Shown here: piece after piece, positions 1 to 14,301 of the stretch
Numbering within the stretch: the first letter of the stretch is position 1
Layout: the number at the start of each line of letters is the position of its first letter
NCBI GenBank assembly: GCA_958496175.1
Contig: OY292275.1
Coordinates: forward strand, 18,290,001-18,354,000
Length of the DNA: 64,000 bases
Origin: Sisyra terminalis
Lineage: Eukaryota; Arthropoda; Insecta; Neuroptera; Sisyridae
Direction of reading: 5' to 3'
Notes under the pieces: model-generated
Seen by the model: the letters and a program-made list of their open reading frames with translations, nothing else
What the model was told of the DNA's origin: nothing
Databases searched by the model: none
Position numbers and translations under genes: made by a program

Positions 1-3000
1 TAAAGCTTAAATTTTAAATGTCTACACCGAGACGTTGGTTACATACAATGAAAAAAATTCACGTTTTATAATGAATGTTCAATACGAAAAATTAAGTAAT
101 TAGATTGCAGGTAAAAATAAAAAACAACTAGCTTTAGATTTCAATGCTGAATTATTTTTAACGTATTTACATTAAATATTTAATGAATAGTTGTAAAGCA
201 AGCGTAAAGAAGTGAACATCTGTTACCACTTCAATCACATTATATTTATTATACATTTTTATGAGGTAGAAAAATGCTTACTTCTAGATTACAATTAATT
301 TTTTTTTTGCAATTATATGAGATATATTAAATACTAAACTCAAAGAAGTAATATACGATTTGGGGTTTTCGTAAACTAAGCTTTGAGCATTTGGAGTATC
401 AACGATAGATGGAGCTACTTTTGGATTATACAGAGAAGCTTTACATCGTACTTAGTATAGGTACTTGGTATAGGAAGTATACTATTATTTTATACTGATA
501 AATAAACAATTATTTGACTAAAATCAAAGTGGTAAATAACATATTGTTAAACATTCTTTTTATGGACTAGCTTTTTCTTTAATTGAATCCAATTGAAACA
601 AAAGCGAAATTGTATTTTGCAATTTTACAAATGATTGTATGTATTGAGGTAGGTGTTGAGAATCGAAAACGGTTCAATCAAGATTATAAGCATAGGTACA
701 ATGTTATTATGCAGTGTTCAAATATTTCCGCCTAAAGAATTAAATATTTCCGCCTAAAGAAGAGTGCAAAAATAAATTTGAATCTCCCATTTGCATTTTT
801 ATAGCATAAATAAAACAATGAAATATTTATTACATTCACGCTAGAATTACTTTTTAACTTATCAAATATTCAACACATTCACAAGCATATTATTTAGTTT
901 TAAACGATACAATCATTGGATGTTGTTAACAATGCTTTAACAGACGAATTAAATTGGCTCAATGTTTGCCAAATTAGTGAACGAACATTTGACGAATGAA
1001 AACGTGTAACAAGTAAAGGTGTACTTTTACTTTGATAAAGTTACCTTTAAATTTTGTAAGATGCCCACACTAAAGTTGAATTATAAAATCGTAAAAATTA
1101 AGAAAGCCTTCCCTTCTTTCACCAAATTAAAAACACAAAACGGAGAAAGAAGAAGAAAAAATGGTATACTATACGTACAATGTACATTGTATACAAATAT
1201 GGGTATGAATGCAACACTACTAGTTCAGGAAAAACTTGCATGAGTTTCCATAAAATGATTAAAGCTTACTTGTAACTAGCTTTTGTTTTTCATTATTTAA
1301 TTTTTTTAAGTGTAGTTGAATACCATTCATTCATAAAAATACCAAGCACCAATTTCAGATTTTTAATTCAATAATTGACTTTATTTACGTAAATCAAACT
1401 TCAAAAAAATGACAAATTAGTTTTGATTTAAAACAATGTTGGTTACTATCAAAACTAAATTGAATTTGGTAAATGTTTTACTTAAAGCAATGTGTTTTAG
1501 TAAATCAATTTATTTACGCTTTCATTTTTAATTTAGAGTAAATTTGTATTTAAATAAAAACATGAAAAATAACAATACGATGATACTAAGAATAAATACT
1601 AATAAATATGCAAAAATGAAAACAAGATTAATTGAAATTAATAATATATTATGAAGGTAATTAGCCACACTAAATCTAGAATTGCAATAATAATAAATAA
1701 ATACCACCATTTTTTTATCAGGTATGATTGAAATAAAGAGGAAAGTGACAATTTTCATTCGCATATAATAAAAACAGTAAAAACCCTATTAAATTATTAT
1801 AGGTGTAATTTCAACTTATGATATGAAATCATGCATGGGTCGTGTAATACGTAAGTACAACGTATTATGTTTAAAGTATATATTCATTTCTTTACTTTAA
1901 GTAATATTTAAAATACTAAATAATAAAATTCTTAAGAAAAATTAAACTTCTTCATAATACAATTACGCTCATGATTCTTATATATCTTGCTTAAACAAAT
2001 TACAGTAAAATATTGCAGAGATGTAAATTATTTGGAAATTATGCAACTGATTTAATTTTATTACGTTTTGTTGACAAATTGTAGCTTCCTAAATGCTGTT
2101 CCTAAAAACAAGCATAAATACAACAAATAGACAAATATTTTATGCTTAATTTTAAACGGGATTTACTTGTGTAAGTATGTATTTGTTTTAATGCATTAAA
2201 AATTAAACTACTCTATTTCATAACACAGGTATAGATGACGATTTGATGAGGTTTGAGAACTTTATCTTTGAGTTATAAACCAGGAAATCCACTTTCTGAA
2301 TATTGAAATCAAAAATGTTAGAAAATTTATCCTTTCTCGTTTAATTTAAATGTCTCTCATCATTATTTTAGAAGCCTATTAATTAAGTCATATTGCCCTG
2401 TAATTTACATTGCAATAGTAAAGGTATATCCCTTGCTTAACTTTAAGCCGCAGGAAAAATACAAATACGAGTTGAGTTATTTAAAATAATGCACTGAAAA
2501 GCGACAAACAATTTGCTGCATAGATTGCTTTCCTAACGAATAATTTCTCTGTAAAAAATGTAATATATGTAAAAGGCAAGGGAAGTACTATAAGGATACG
2601 ATTTTATACTGACGCTTGACGCTGATTTCAAGCGTTAAATTTAGTCACGTGGTATAGCTTCAAACAAAGCTCCATTAAAATGAAAATCAGCATTAAATTG
2701 CAGCGTCAAGTGACTCTGGAGTAATAAGTTAGCCCCAAAAAAGTAACAAGAAAGTTAAACTATCGATCTATGTTATTCCTTAACCTTTTTGGAGTAACAA
2801 CACAGTTATAAAAATAGCAGGAAATTTTTGAATCTGCAAAATTTAAAGCACGTGTTCTGGTTTGTTTAACAGTAAAATTAATTTAGACTAGGTTTCAACA
2901 AAATTAGTTATACTGTTTGAAGGATTTGTATCAATTAAAAGCAAGTAAAAGCTAATACTTCGTTTTATGCGAATCAAATTTTTATGACTGTTGAAGTTAT

Positions 3001-5298
3001 TAATAAAAACCATTAAAAAATCTGAGTAAATTGAAAATATTTTTAATTCCACATTTAAACGGAAGTATATAAAATCGCAATTAATACACTCAACATTGTC
3101 GTGAAAACGAAAGTAATAAAATTTCGTGACTCCATATATCTGTTATTTCTGGTTTTAGTAATAGCCAAATCCAGTAACTATTTCACTACAGCAATATTTA
3201 TTTTTATGAAAGGAAACAGCAGCATTTACCATTCCAAACTAAAGAGGAAATTCAAACTGTCACCATGCGAGAGAATTGTAAAAACTGATCTGAGATATTA
3301 TGCAACGTAAAATTTAAAGCAAAAGCCATTGTTTCGTATTACTTTTGTTAGTTAAATAAGAAATATATCTGACATCTTCATCCTTAAACAATAAAGTTGT
3401 GAAGAAAAGTAGACCAATTATTTGAAAGTAAGATGAAATTCTCAAGGAACTTAAGTTATTCTGAAAATAATAAACAAATAACGAACAAATTCCCAACAGA
3501 TTTATAATCTAGAGAAACATAGATGGGTAGATGCACGTATGCATAAGTTTACAAAGAAGTAAGCATAATTAGAATGTTCTGACAAGTGAGATTGGTGTCA
3601 GTATGCGTTAACGCTAATGAATAACGTTTTATTTTATTATCATATTTGTGTAATACGTCGATCCGGAAGGTTAGGATCAGTTCACCGGAGAAAGTGATAA
3701 TCGCTAGTCTGTCAGTCATAATATCTAGAATATATTATTCTGTACGTTACATTCAACATTAATCTAACTATGTAATATCCATTCAATATAATAACGGAAT
3801 AGGTCAGTAATTACAACCATGATTCTTAATAGCAGTTTATGTTAGTAGAATCGATTAAGCAATTTTCAAATCACTATGATTATATTTCAATTTCTTTATT
3901 TTGAACGAGAAAAAATGTTATTTAGTTTGTCAAATTCACAACTTACGCATTGCTTTGACGTGCCTTTCGTTTTATTATAGAGAAATGCAAAAGTTTCAGC
4001 ATACAAATTAAAATTTTGTGGGCATTTTGAGGTTTATCTATCGTACTTGCGTGACTGATTTTAGAATAGACCAGGGATGGCGGAAATGAACTATTTGTTT
4101 CACTTGATTTCCACATTTTTTTTCTTTTGTTGAAAATATATTTATAATAGTTACACAGAAATGCATTGGTATGTATTATTTACAACCATAAGTACATATG
4201 CATGGGTTTGATATTACAAACTCTGTTTCATTCTAAAAGTTAAATTAATGTACGAGTACTAGGGTATCTAATTCTTGTTTTATTTAAATCGACAATACTT
4301 TTATTAAAAATTTAAGTTCTCGTTAAAAATGAAAAAATAATTGCATAAAAGTAGAACCCAGATATTTGAGTTTCAAACTTTTAGAGTTGGTAAGAAACAG
4401 TTATTTCTATTACCCTTAAGATTATAATGATAAAAAGCCAATTCGAGCAATTGATCTTTTACAGAAATTTGATTTTCTACACAAAAAATAAATAATTGAA
4501 ATATTTTCAAGTTTTAGATTAGTTATTGCAAATAAACAATAATTTTGTGTGAAATTAAACAACTCTTAAAAGCTTGAAAAAAAACATGAATAACATAATT
4601 GTCTTCTATATATTTAAGTTAATATTATCAAATATTACCAGGTTGATATTTTCGAAGGGCATATTAAATAATCTTAGTAAACCAAAACCTCTAAGAAAAA
4701 AGCCAAGTTTTGGGAAAACTACTAAAAATTAGTGAAAACGATATGCTAACAATAAATTACAGAAAAAAGAAAAAAAAAGAAATTCGAAGAATAAGTAGTT
4801 ATTCAAATACTGAAGTAGGTACTGTATGAACTGGAAATGAGGAAACAAACTCTCAAGAAAGGAGAAATAAAGTATTTAGACAAATTTGAAGTTGTGGTGC
4901 TGGAAAAGATTAAAGAAAATCAAACAAATGAAAAACAACAATATGTGTAAAGAAAAAAGAAGTGTCAAAGAAAGAAAAATAGTCATGTAGATGGAAAACT
5001 TTAAGAGCTCAAGAAAACAGGCTCAAGCTTGTTGTTTGACAAAAAGCAGAAAAAGAAACAGAATTTTTTTATTCGAAATACAGCTAAAATGTTGAGACTT
5101 CTTTAAAGAAGCAATGATTGTTAACAAATAACTGAAACGACTAACAAAAATATTTTGGGAAATTTATTACTCCTCTAAGGAAGAAGGTTAAATTTGGGAC
5201 TTCTATCGCTAGAACTAAGATTTTTTATTTTTATTTTATTCTTATTGTTGCAGACTTAGAACATTTAAAAATTCAAACAATGAAAATAGAATAAAAGA
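1..5298. other. AT-rich non-coding DNA
   Basis: I see no convincing gene here. Open frames of 60-78 codons at 1019-1243, 1528-1764, 3101-3310 and 3314-3496 are built from AT-rich codons (Lys, Asn, Ile, Phe, Leu, Tyr), match no family I know and lack splice or start context, so I treat them as chance. By position the stretch could be intron or downstream part of the minus-strand gene whose start exons lie to the right. A small inverted repeat near 2616-2709 is listed separately. Confidence 0.6.
2616..2709. repeat. Small imperfect inverted repeat, possible MITE remnant
   Basis: TTGACGCTG at 2616-2624 is matched by its reverse complement CAGCGTCAA at 2701-2709. Partly complementary AT-rich sequence continues inward on both sides. 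The GC-richer arms stand out from the AT-rich surroundings. It could be a worn MITE, but no target-site duplication was found and the arms are short. Confidence 0.3.
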
Positions 5299-5566
5299 TG
5301 TTCGAGCATGTTCTATAAGTTATAGAATAACCAAGAAGCATCTGGAACTTTCAAGAAGTTTCAAGATTCGGGACAAATTTGTATAAATATGAGGCGGTTG
5401 ATCATCAAAAGTCAAAAGTATACTTAAACAGTACCAACAGCTCAAAAATAGTAAGCAATAAAAAATAAATCGATCAAGACAACCGTTACTTTAATTGTCA
5501 ATTTGTAAAATAAATAAATAAACGTGTATAATAAAATAAATTATTATTATTGTATATCCTAGAACA
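5299..5566 (+). mobile_element. Possible solo LTR of a retrotransposon
   Basis: The stretch starts TGTTCGAGCATGTTC and ends AGAACA, so it has the TG...CA ends and a short inverted GTTC/GAAC terminus expected of an LTR. Inside are a TATA-like box (TATAAATA near 5382), a GC-richer patch just after it (GAGGCGG), and several AATAAA signals near 5458-5540. No second LTR, primer-binding site or gag-pol frame was seen nearby. The flanking five bases do not match as a duplication, so this call rests on layout only. It could also be a chance promoter-like stretch. Confidence 0.3.
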
Positions 5567-7429
5567 CAAATCCAACGAACTCATTAAAATAAATAAGTTA
5601 AAACGTAACAATATTATATTCAAGAAAATGCTAAAATTAAAAATAAATTTTAATTTAAGAATGGGAAAAATGCTAAAACATAATCTAAATAATAATACAA
5701 ATTGTTTAATTTGATGTTGGTCTGAAAATCACATTGAAATTTAAGCTGATTTTGTGCACGTACAATTAAGACGATAGTTTCCTTGGAAAATTAATATAAA
5801 AATAACGACAAATACGAAAAAAGGCGTACTGGTGGCTGAGTGATCAAGATGCACCTATGTAACAAATTTTCATTATTTCTCATTTTACGGATTCTTATTA
5901 ACTTTAGAGTTCCTAAGGATCATTGCAGTTATAAAACTACGGTAAATAGAAAAAAATAACTAAAAACAGAGTAGTCAATATCTAAGTTTTTGTTTTTTCA
6001 TGTTTCGTGACCTTATCAAAGAATAGAAACACTAAAATTTTAAATCAACCAAATGAGGGATATTTAAAATAAGGTTTGAAAAATTAAGCAATAATGATTA
6101 TACATATATTGTGGGTAATACCCTAGTTTTGAGAGAAAGGGGAAAAACCATTCGTAAGTCATGAGATTTATAACATTTTTGAAACACTGGCCTACATTTT
6201 TACAAGAGATTAAATAAAGGATCTCAATCCGAAATTTCACTTTTATTTTTAAATTTGAACGCACGGGTTTAATCAAATATAATATTTCCAAATGGGGAAA
6301 CTTGAAAAAAAGACCTGATTTATAATACTAACAGTGTTATCGAAATAAATTGAAAATGTGAATGAAAAAAGGTACATGATACATCTAGATATTTAAAAAT
6401 ACAACCTAGACAATTGCACATCCTGTTAATCAAGATATAATCTGAAACCTATATAAAAACTTTCACAAAACCTATAAACTGTTCAGGTAGATCAAATGAA
6501 ACATAAATTCAAATTATATTGACCAGGAACTACCGCACATGTGCACTTAATAAAAAGAAGTAAATTTATGTTAGCGTCTAGCAAAATGCAAATATATCTA
6601 TTTAAAAAATTTGACTGCACTATAAAAATAAGATGCATCTAATTATTATGGGCTAATGTTTTTCATTTTGATTGACGGTTTGCGGTTTTTTCAGTATTCC
6701 GAATAACATTGAATAATAGCAACAGCCTTGAATGCGAGGTTTGACCACTTTTTGTGCACATCTGAAAATTCTTCAGACAAGATTTCAATATCAAAAATGA
6801 AATTAATTTATGCTCAACTTGAGCATCTTTGTAACATAAAGGTGTAAGCAATGTCAAATAAATGACGTAATTAAAAACAGTTATTAAAACACCCATTTTA
6901 TGTGTTTCACTGTTTTGAATGGTAGACATGCCTTTTTTTTTTGGTAAAATGGGAAATTAATTGATGTAAAATAATGCTAAAACTGATTTTATAGACTTAA
7001 GTCGTAATTGTTTGTTTATTTGTTTATGAAATAAATGTATAATGTTTATGTAGCCACTTTTTGCTAACCACATTTTATAAAAAAATGTTAGTATTGTATA
7101 AAAAAGTTACTTTCAATAACAAAAAATTTAATTCAAATAAATGTAAAATATTAAACGAATAGTAATAGCTGTGAATAAAATAAAAAAACTTTTCAAGTCT
7201 CAAGTTTGATTTTTTGTTTCCGAGAAACAAAAATAGTTTTTTTTTTTATTGTTGTGTTTCTAATTTTACATTTTTAAGACAAATTTTCAAAGAAAGGTGC
7301 ATTAAGAGTTTCATATTTATTACAATTCCTTAGCCTAATGGTACAAACAGAACTCTCATTTCTTTATTCGTAATTCAGTTATTTTATTTGGGAACTATTC
7401 ACACTGAATAGAAGAAATCTGCAAGCAAA

Positions 7430-7990
7430 GTAGTCAAAGATACTTTGGAAAAGTATCTAGATACTATATAAATTACATTTTCAAAAAGTATCTGAAGTTA
7501 CTATGGAAACTATTTTTATTATTAATTACTTATTTATTTAAAGTCACTTCAACGGTGAGGTCATTCGCGAGTATACCCCGTACTCTAGTGTACGGGTATC
7601 TAGTTTGTCTTAAAAAAATATACTTAAATACTTATCTAAAGGTTCTTTTAAGGTACTTAAAAAGTTACTATTTAGTTATTTTGCAAGTATGTACTAAATT
7701 TTGTAAAATATTAGGTAAAATTCTTAGGTAATCAGATAATGTGTTTCGAAAACGAAAACGTATTTGCCTAATTACCTGTAAGCACAACCCACTATAAAAC
7801 AATAAAAAATTAATATAAGAGGTATAAATTGAATCTTATAGAACAAACAAAATACAATTATGTACCTAATATTTATTTTTTTCGGTATCTAAGATACTTT
7901 TTAAATTACAAGATACAATTCCTTTAATAAAGTATCTAAGATTGTAACTACTTTTTGAAAAAAAATAAAGGAACTAAGATACAAACAAAA
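7430..7990. repeat. Dispersed repeat rich in GTATCTAAGATAC motifs
   Basis: Many short, mutually inverted copies of AAGTATCT and AGATACTT occur here, for example AGTATCTAGATACT near 7451 and GGTATCTAAGATACTTTTT near 7884. A related stretch lies at 56380-56545. Such interspersed palindromic blocks suggest a worn non-autonomous DNA transposon family. I cannot define ends or a target-site duplication. Confidence 0.4.
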
Positions 7991-9704
7991 AGCAATGTTA
8001 TAAATGTTATTTACATTTAATTTTAATGACATGTTTTTTCCAATTTAATAAAATTAATTTTAAGATTCCACTGAAGTATTTTTTCTAATCCTTTAATAAT
8101 ATTTCATATATCTATAGGCCCCAAATGACCTCAGTACACAAACTGCGTATACGTATTCGTATATATATAATTTAATTAATGGTTAAACATTTAATGGACA
8201 TTGATTCTAGGAGTGATTTTGTTAAATTTTCAAAATTTCAACAATCAAAACAAATGAAAATCTTTAAACCTCCCAATCTCATTGGCTCATAGACTCTTGC
8301 ATTGAAGACTGTGTCGTTAGATATTAGTGCATTGCTGAAAATATTATATCCGTATTTATTATAGGTGTTCATCTATTATTTCACTAAATATATATATTAA
8401 GCTTATTATAGTTATGGAAATGTACTTTTGTGAAATATTTTTAAAAAAATGTAGATAAGTTTAAAATGAATATGTGTATACCAGCAATTATTTTACTTTA
8501 TACATATAGTGGTAATATTTATATACATATTCAGATTAAACAAGTGGTTCTTAATTTTTGTTTCTTTATGTGGTACTCTTCTGAAAAATCCAATCATTAT
8601 AAAGATAGTATATTAAACTTTAAAAAAAATATTTACCAGAGCGATATCAAAATTATTTAAGATTTTTTTTCCAAAAATAATATCATTTTTTTATAGTCCT
8701 TAAAGTAATATAATTGCATATTTTTTATAAAAAAGGCATTAGGAATCTCTTAACTATATTAAATTTTTAGATAAATCAGTTAAGAAAAGTTTAGTTAGTT
8801 AAAAAATTTCTGTTTTTCACTTTTTATTGTTTCATAACGGCTAGGTACCTGTAGTTATTAGATTTGAAACTTCCAGGATCTTAGTATTTTATTAGTACCT
8901 ACATAGTGATAAAATATGATTAAAATATTTTTCCGTGACCAATTCAACATACTTAAAGCCCTAACCTATTTGATAATTTAATGTTGGATTAATTTTTAAC
9001 TTTAAATTTCAATGAAAAACACTATTTTCCATTTTCCACTACGAAACTCTTTCTCTTAAATGAATAGTTCTTGAATTCTTAAAAATTAGCTTATTATTAT
9101 TAAATAACGCATTACCGTCCACAATACTAATTGAATATTTGAGGCAAAGTTGAACCTGAGTTGTCAATTATGCTCATTTTTTGGCAGGTAGGTTTTTGGA
9201 TTGCGTCAATATGCATGTAAAAGGCTAAACTTTGGTAATATTTTACTATTATTATATATTTATTCTGAAGATACTGTATAGTAAGAATACTTAACATAAT
9301 TCAAAGATTTTTTTTTCGTTTTCGTGAAAAAAATACAATAGAAACTGCCAAGCATCTTATCATGAAAATAACTATTACACGGATTAAAGTTTTATACTTA
9401 ATAGAAAACAAACTAAAGCTTTAGTCGTTTATTTTTTGATATGAACTATAAAATTTTAAACATGAAGAAATACTGACAATCTGAATAATAGTTGAAGGTC
9501 TTAGTAAAATTATTATTCAAAGACATTTATAAGTGGTAAACGTTCATCTTTCACGTGGCAAAATTGACGTAAAGTCATATTTCAATTTTATAATAGCCTC
9601 CAACAGGAATATATAAATTCAATAGACAATAAAAATTATTTTACTACAATAATCGTTAAAAATAGTTTTCTATTCTTTGGTCTAGTTATAAACTGTTTCT
9701 TTCT

Positions 9705-9728
9705 TAAAAAAAAAAAAAAAAAAAAAAA
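9705..9728 (+). repeat. Poly-A run
   Basis: An uninterrupted run of about two dozen A residues follows TTTCTTA. No retroelement body was recognised directly upstream, so this may be a simple repeat rather than a retrotransposon tail. Confidence 0.8.
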
Positions 9729-11685
9729 CAATTTCAAACTAAAAGAAGGCTTAATTTTATTAGTTGTTTCAATGAATTTTTAATTTTAGACGCTATTTAA
9801 CCATAATACTAAGAAAACATAAATATTTTGCTTCTAATTCTGCTATTTAACTGAAAAACTATTTCTGTATTTATTGAAATTCAATTGTAAAGGTAGAAAT
9901 ACAAAAAAAGACAAATTAGTTCAAAGTTCACTTTTACATCCAAAATAAAAATGCATTAAAGCAAAATATATGAAGATTTTTACAAACAAACTTTATTGAT
10001 TTTACTCAAATATTTTCATTATTTGTACGGTGTTTTTAGTTTCTTCGTTTTGCAATATTTGAAAACAAACGCAAAATTTCTAACACTTCACTATTCATCA
10101 TTTAAGAAGATATATCTCTCAAACTTTCTCCTTTAAAATTGTAAAAAAAATTTGCATACTCTACGTAGGCACATGAAATGTGGTCGAAATTCAACAAAAT
10201 CAAAAACAATTGCACAAAGTATATTTCGGTGATGAGTAAAGCTATAGTTACTTTTTTATCGCAAATATTCATCATTGGCTCGAGTCCCATATTTTGACTA
10301 CAAAGAAATTATCAATCTGTCTAAACAACATAAAACTAGTTAATACGACTAAAATACACAAAAAAAAGGCAAGTATAATTATGTGTTAAAATAAAGTAGA
10401 TATACGTTTGCTTTATCTATTAATCAATGTTTAGAAATAGAATATTTAAAACAACCATCAAAGAATTGATACTTAGCAATGATAAAATAAATTATTGGAC
10501 TTAAGTAATTATAAATGCAAAGTTTATTTGTCCACACAAAGTTGATCTTTTTTGAGTTATAAAGACGTCTTTAGAATTACTAAGAAAACATGTAAGAAAA
10601 AGAGAAATTAAGAAAATATATTTTCCCATAATTTATGCTTATTAAAACGACTATGATTTGCAGGAAAAAATTTTCCATAACATGTTAACTCATTTGTTCA
10701 GAGCAATTTTTTCAATTATCTTGTAATTGTATTTCATTGCAGAATTTAAACTATTTTATGAATGAAAAAAATGCCAATATATACATATATTAAATATAAA
10801 ATATATTGTTCCAAAAATTAAAATATTTCATGGTCATTTTTTTTTGATCTAAAATAAATTTATACTTGCAACAATAAATCCAATTTATTTAAACGTTTTC
10901 TAATTTTGTGGAAATTTTGCCCGATTACAACATTACCTCCTGAATTGCAACACCCGGATATACAAAGATCATGCGATATAGACTAAATTGCAAGTATTTG
11001 GTGGATCCTTCTAAACTGAACCTAATTTTACCATTATATTAATACTTTGCAAAATAGGAAATATGCCTATGGTAGCGGTGGTAATAAAAGGAATTTTTCA
11101 AGTATGTTCTGATAATGAAAAAGGGAAAGTTCTTAATTGTTTCTTATAGATATGAAATGGCGAATACTTCGGAATTGAATAATAGCTTTTGAGCATGTTA
11201 TTACCAGTATTGTATCATATTATAATGTGTCTAATATTATAAAGAAAAAGATTAATGACTGTCAAGAATTTAAGTTTGATAAAAGATCTTTTTTTCAGGG
11301 AAAAAATGTTTTTTTTTAAAATTTCAATAACTTAGTTGATTCATTTGTAAATTTTGAGAAGGACTTTAAATATACTATTTTTCAACACTGAAAATTATTT
11401 TTCAATAACTTTCATACTGTGTAATATGTATGTTTGCTGCATTTAAGGTACAAAGTACAAACATTGCAATACATATTGCAATTCATTTTGTATGGAATAA
11501 TTTATTGAAAGTACACTATAGAAATAGTTCATATAAATAAAGTAATGTTTTGACAAATAACCCTTCACGTATTTTGATTGCCAAGCTAGTAATGTCAGAC
11601 TTAATATACATTGAACAGAAGAATAAGTAGTTTATGTTTACTTTAAAATCATTTAAATATAAATGATACCATCTCATGTCAGTCG

Positions 11686-11803
11686 AATCTGACAACGTTG
11701 CCTTTTCTATTTTGTTTTTTATTCTTTTCGCGATTTTTTTAAGTCAAATTTTAATGTGGTATATTTTCTCTTAAGTGGTTAAATTTTTATTATAGGCCGA
11801 TTT
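11686..11803 (+). repeat. Fragment of the ACGTTGCC repeat family
   Basis: This segment lines up with the interior of the foldback element at 15133-15255: GAATCTGACAACGTTGCC, a T-rich stretch, TTTTAATGTGGTATA, TCTCTTAAGTGG, then TTATAGGCCGATTTA, in the same order and spacing. Divergence is moderate. It is evidently another copy of the same dispersed repeat, without the outer arms. Confidence 0.6.
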
Positions 11804-13459
11804 ATTTGCAAGTGCGCCATGATACCTACTATTTTCTAGTATATCGAAAATTGAATATCAAAGTACCTAGAGTTGTTTCCTTAAATAGTTTGTTATTGCA
11901 GATAATATTAAAATGTACAATAATTGTAAAACAACAATATTAATTTCGTTCGGAAACGGTTTGCTGTATTTTTTTCATTACTTTTCAAGCCGTAAGAAAA
12001 TGTAATTACAAGTAATTAGGTGGTACTTGGGGTTTTCAAACTTAACTTATTTATTCACTTCATTGTAAATATCCAACAGTAGATTAGTAAAACATAGGAT
12101 GTATGTTTTATATTTGTAAGAAAAACTAAATAAATTTTCATGTTATAAAAAAGTACCAATACAAACATTAATTAAAACACACACAATATAATTTTAAAAT
12201 TATAAGGACATGACTATAAATTGATAACATTAATTAAAACAACTGTTATGAATTTTTCTATCATCGATTCGTATTCTAACTGTATAAAGTAGTAGATAAA
12301 AGGCATAAGTTTCTAAAGTAGTGATTTCTTGTATATAGCATAACGTTTTCACAGATTTAGGCTTGATTTTTTAGAAACAAGATTATTAAAGTGGTAAATA
12401 TAGAACTAAAGTCTAAAAGGCTTTCATATTCAGTAGTTTAATTATCTGCCCATTCGTTATCTCGAGTATAACTCTAACATGAAAAAAAAACTAGTATCAA
12501 AAGGTTATAAAAAACTATATAAGTTTATAAGAAATAAACAAAACATTAAATATAATATGAAACTATTTAACTATTTATAAAACTATTTAGGAATTTTTAA
12601 TCTCTGTTGTGTCTCATAATTTATGCTTCTTTAAACCCAAAGATACAATAAGAGTATAAGTACTTATTGTAAGGTATACTTATTTAATTTTATCTTTGAA
12701 TGTTTTTATTTTAGAATTTTTGTAATTATTACAGCCTTTTTTATTTTTTTTTTATTGTTATTTGAAATGTAAAATTAAGAAATAATTGTTATTATTTTTT
12801 TTTTGCAATTTTTAACTCAGAATGAAGTGATAAGATAAATAATTTCATTTTATTAAAGGAGTTAATTAAATGCACGTTAAATTACATGATTTAAATTCAA
12901 TGTTATAAAGATAACTTAAAATTATAAGACTTAGTATATACAAAAAAAAACAGTGTTAATAACTTTAACATTACCAGCTTCAAATTGTATATTTTGCAGT
13001 TTATATTATGGCTTTAGTTCCAAAGTGTTTTACTCTAGTTTTAAAGTTTACATATGTTTTTTAATGTAAACTACTGAAAGCAGAAAAGTAATTGTTCTTT
13101 AGGTTAACAAGCCTATTTTATATATTTTTTGTCTTATTTTAAGCATTTAATTGTTAGCTATTTTATAAGTAAAGTATAGGTTTTTAAGAAAAAAATTGGC
13201 CAATTATTAAAGTTTGCCAAATGAATTTGACAAAATTTCCATTTTGTCGTCAAATTTGAAAGTAAGAAATTAAGTAAATAACAAGTTTCTTTGAAAATAA
13301 AATTAATATTCATAGCATCAAATAGTCCTAACGGTTTCTATCTTAATCGCTCATTGATGTTTCACACATCGAGTGAAAACATATGCATATGCCAATTTGA
13401 ACATAGCTTCTATTCTTTTGCAAATTGATGATTTTTTGGTGGGTACCCTGTTTACGTAC

Positions 13460-13673
13460 CATTCATGTACACATGCTGTCGCCACAAATGTTGATACTGT
13501 GACCATCTTGCATCTTCGGTCGTTGTGGGCGGCGGAGGCAGCGCTGCACTAGCATGGTGTGTAATGCCGCCCCCGCCGCTGCCGGCTGCCGCGCACGAAA
13601 CCGGCACCTGTGAATGCGGAAACTCATGCATTCGTTGCATTAATTCGTTTTTCACGGGCAAAGCAAAACTCAT
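13460..13673 (-). CDS. Alternative first coding exon of a large minus-strand gene, product not identified
   Basis: Reading the minus strand from ATG at 13673 gives 71 codons plus one base, ending at a strong donor (ATG AAT G, then GTACGT, intron starting at 13459). The peptide starts MSFALPVKNELMQRM, then HEFPHSQVPVSC, an Ala/Gly stretch, a run of prolines, TEDARWSQYQHLWRQHVYMN, and the first base of a Gly codon. Composition (GC-rich, Pro, His, Trp, Gly) is unlike the chance frames around it, which is the main evidence that it is real. The frame has a TGA 27 bases upstream of this ATG, so translation begins here or within the next few Met codons (Met-12, Met-15). It resembles the low-complexity leader of a regulatory or DNA-binding protein, but I recognise no domain. 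The exon ends in phase 1, as the 24936 and 60864 exons do, so it most likely replaces them in an alternative transcript. The downstream exon is outside the window. Confidence 0.65.
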
Positions 13674-14301
13674 TTTCCTCACAATCTGTTCTCATCAATC
13701 CACCAGCAACTGCACAAGCATTATCTGCTGCGATCAGTTGACAGTAATCTTTGTGTTACTGTTTACGAAGAAACAAGTCTGTAAGTTACACTGTCACGAT
13801 ATTCAATTCCCACTTCTGTACCAATAGTATTTTAAAAATATATTCAAAACCAATGAAAATTCAGAAAATAATTCTAAAATACCCCTAGTAGAGACTATTA
13901 AGTACCAACTAAAAATTCATATAAATGATGAGTTTATAACTATTCATAGACATTATAAAAACACAGGAACTAGAAGATAGGTAATGTTTTTACTTAAGGA
14001 TTTTCACTTTTAAAACAGTTTTTTTTAAGTATCCACAATACACTTTAGGTTTATAGTCCTTAGTAGCTGAGAGATTAAGTGTTAAGTAGTCTGGTGTTAC
14101 CTAGGCAGTATAGCGAACTAACACAAACTAAATTGGGAAAATGGAAAATAGTAACGGCAGTGGTTAGCAGCTCCTGCCTATCGCTGGATTCGCGGAACTT
14201 TGGCAGTTGCGTCAACGATAGACACTGAGCCAACACACAAGATCGTAGCAGCACCACACAATTGGAAAGAAGAGCAGACTGTGTGAAAAGCATGTCCCTA
14301 C

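Larger units (their letters stand above)
5567..13459. other. AT-rich presumed intron or flank with minor repeats
   Basis: No coding region is supported. Contents noted: a tRNA A-box-like stretch near 5829-5850 (GTGGCTGAGTG) without a B box; runs of the GTATCT/AGATAC motif at about 7430-7990; a poly-A run of about 24 bases near 9705-9728; and a fragment of the foldback-associated repeat at 11686-11803. Open frames at 6064-6291, 6663-6929, 8466-8660 and 10102-10290 look like chance frames in AT-rich DNA. Confidence 0.55.

Noticed and set aside
3101..3310. 69-codon frame with a hydrophobic N-terminal part resembling a signal peptide
   Set aside because: Hydrophobic runs are expected by chance in T-rich sequence. 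It starts at GTG and has no promoter or conserved motif.
8538..8590. GTGGTTCTTAATTTTTG resembling a hAT end
   Set aside because: Too weak after the first bases, no inverted partner and no duplication.
13525..13827. 100-codon plus-strand frame over the GC-rich island
   Set aside because: It is the antisense shadow of the minus-strand exon 13460-13673. The minus strand has the better start, donor and protein-like composition.
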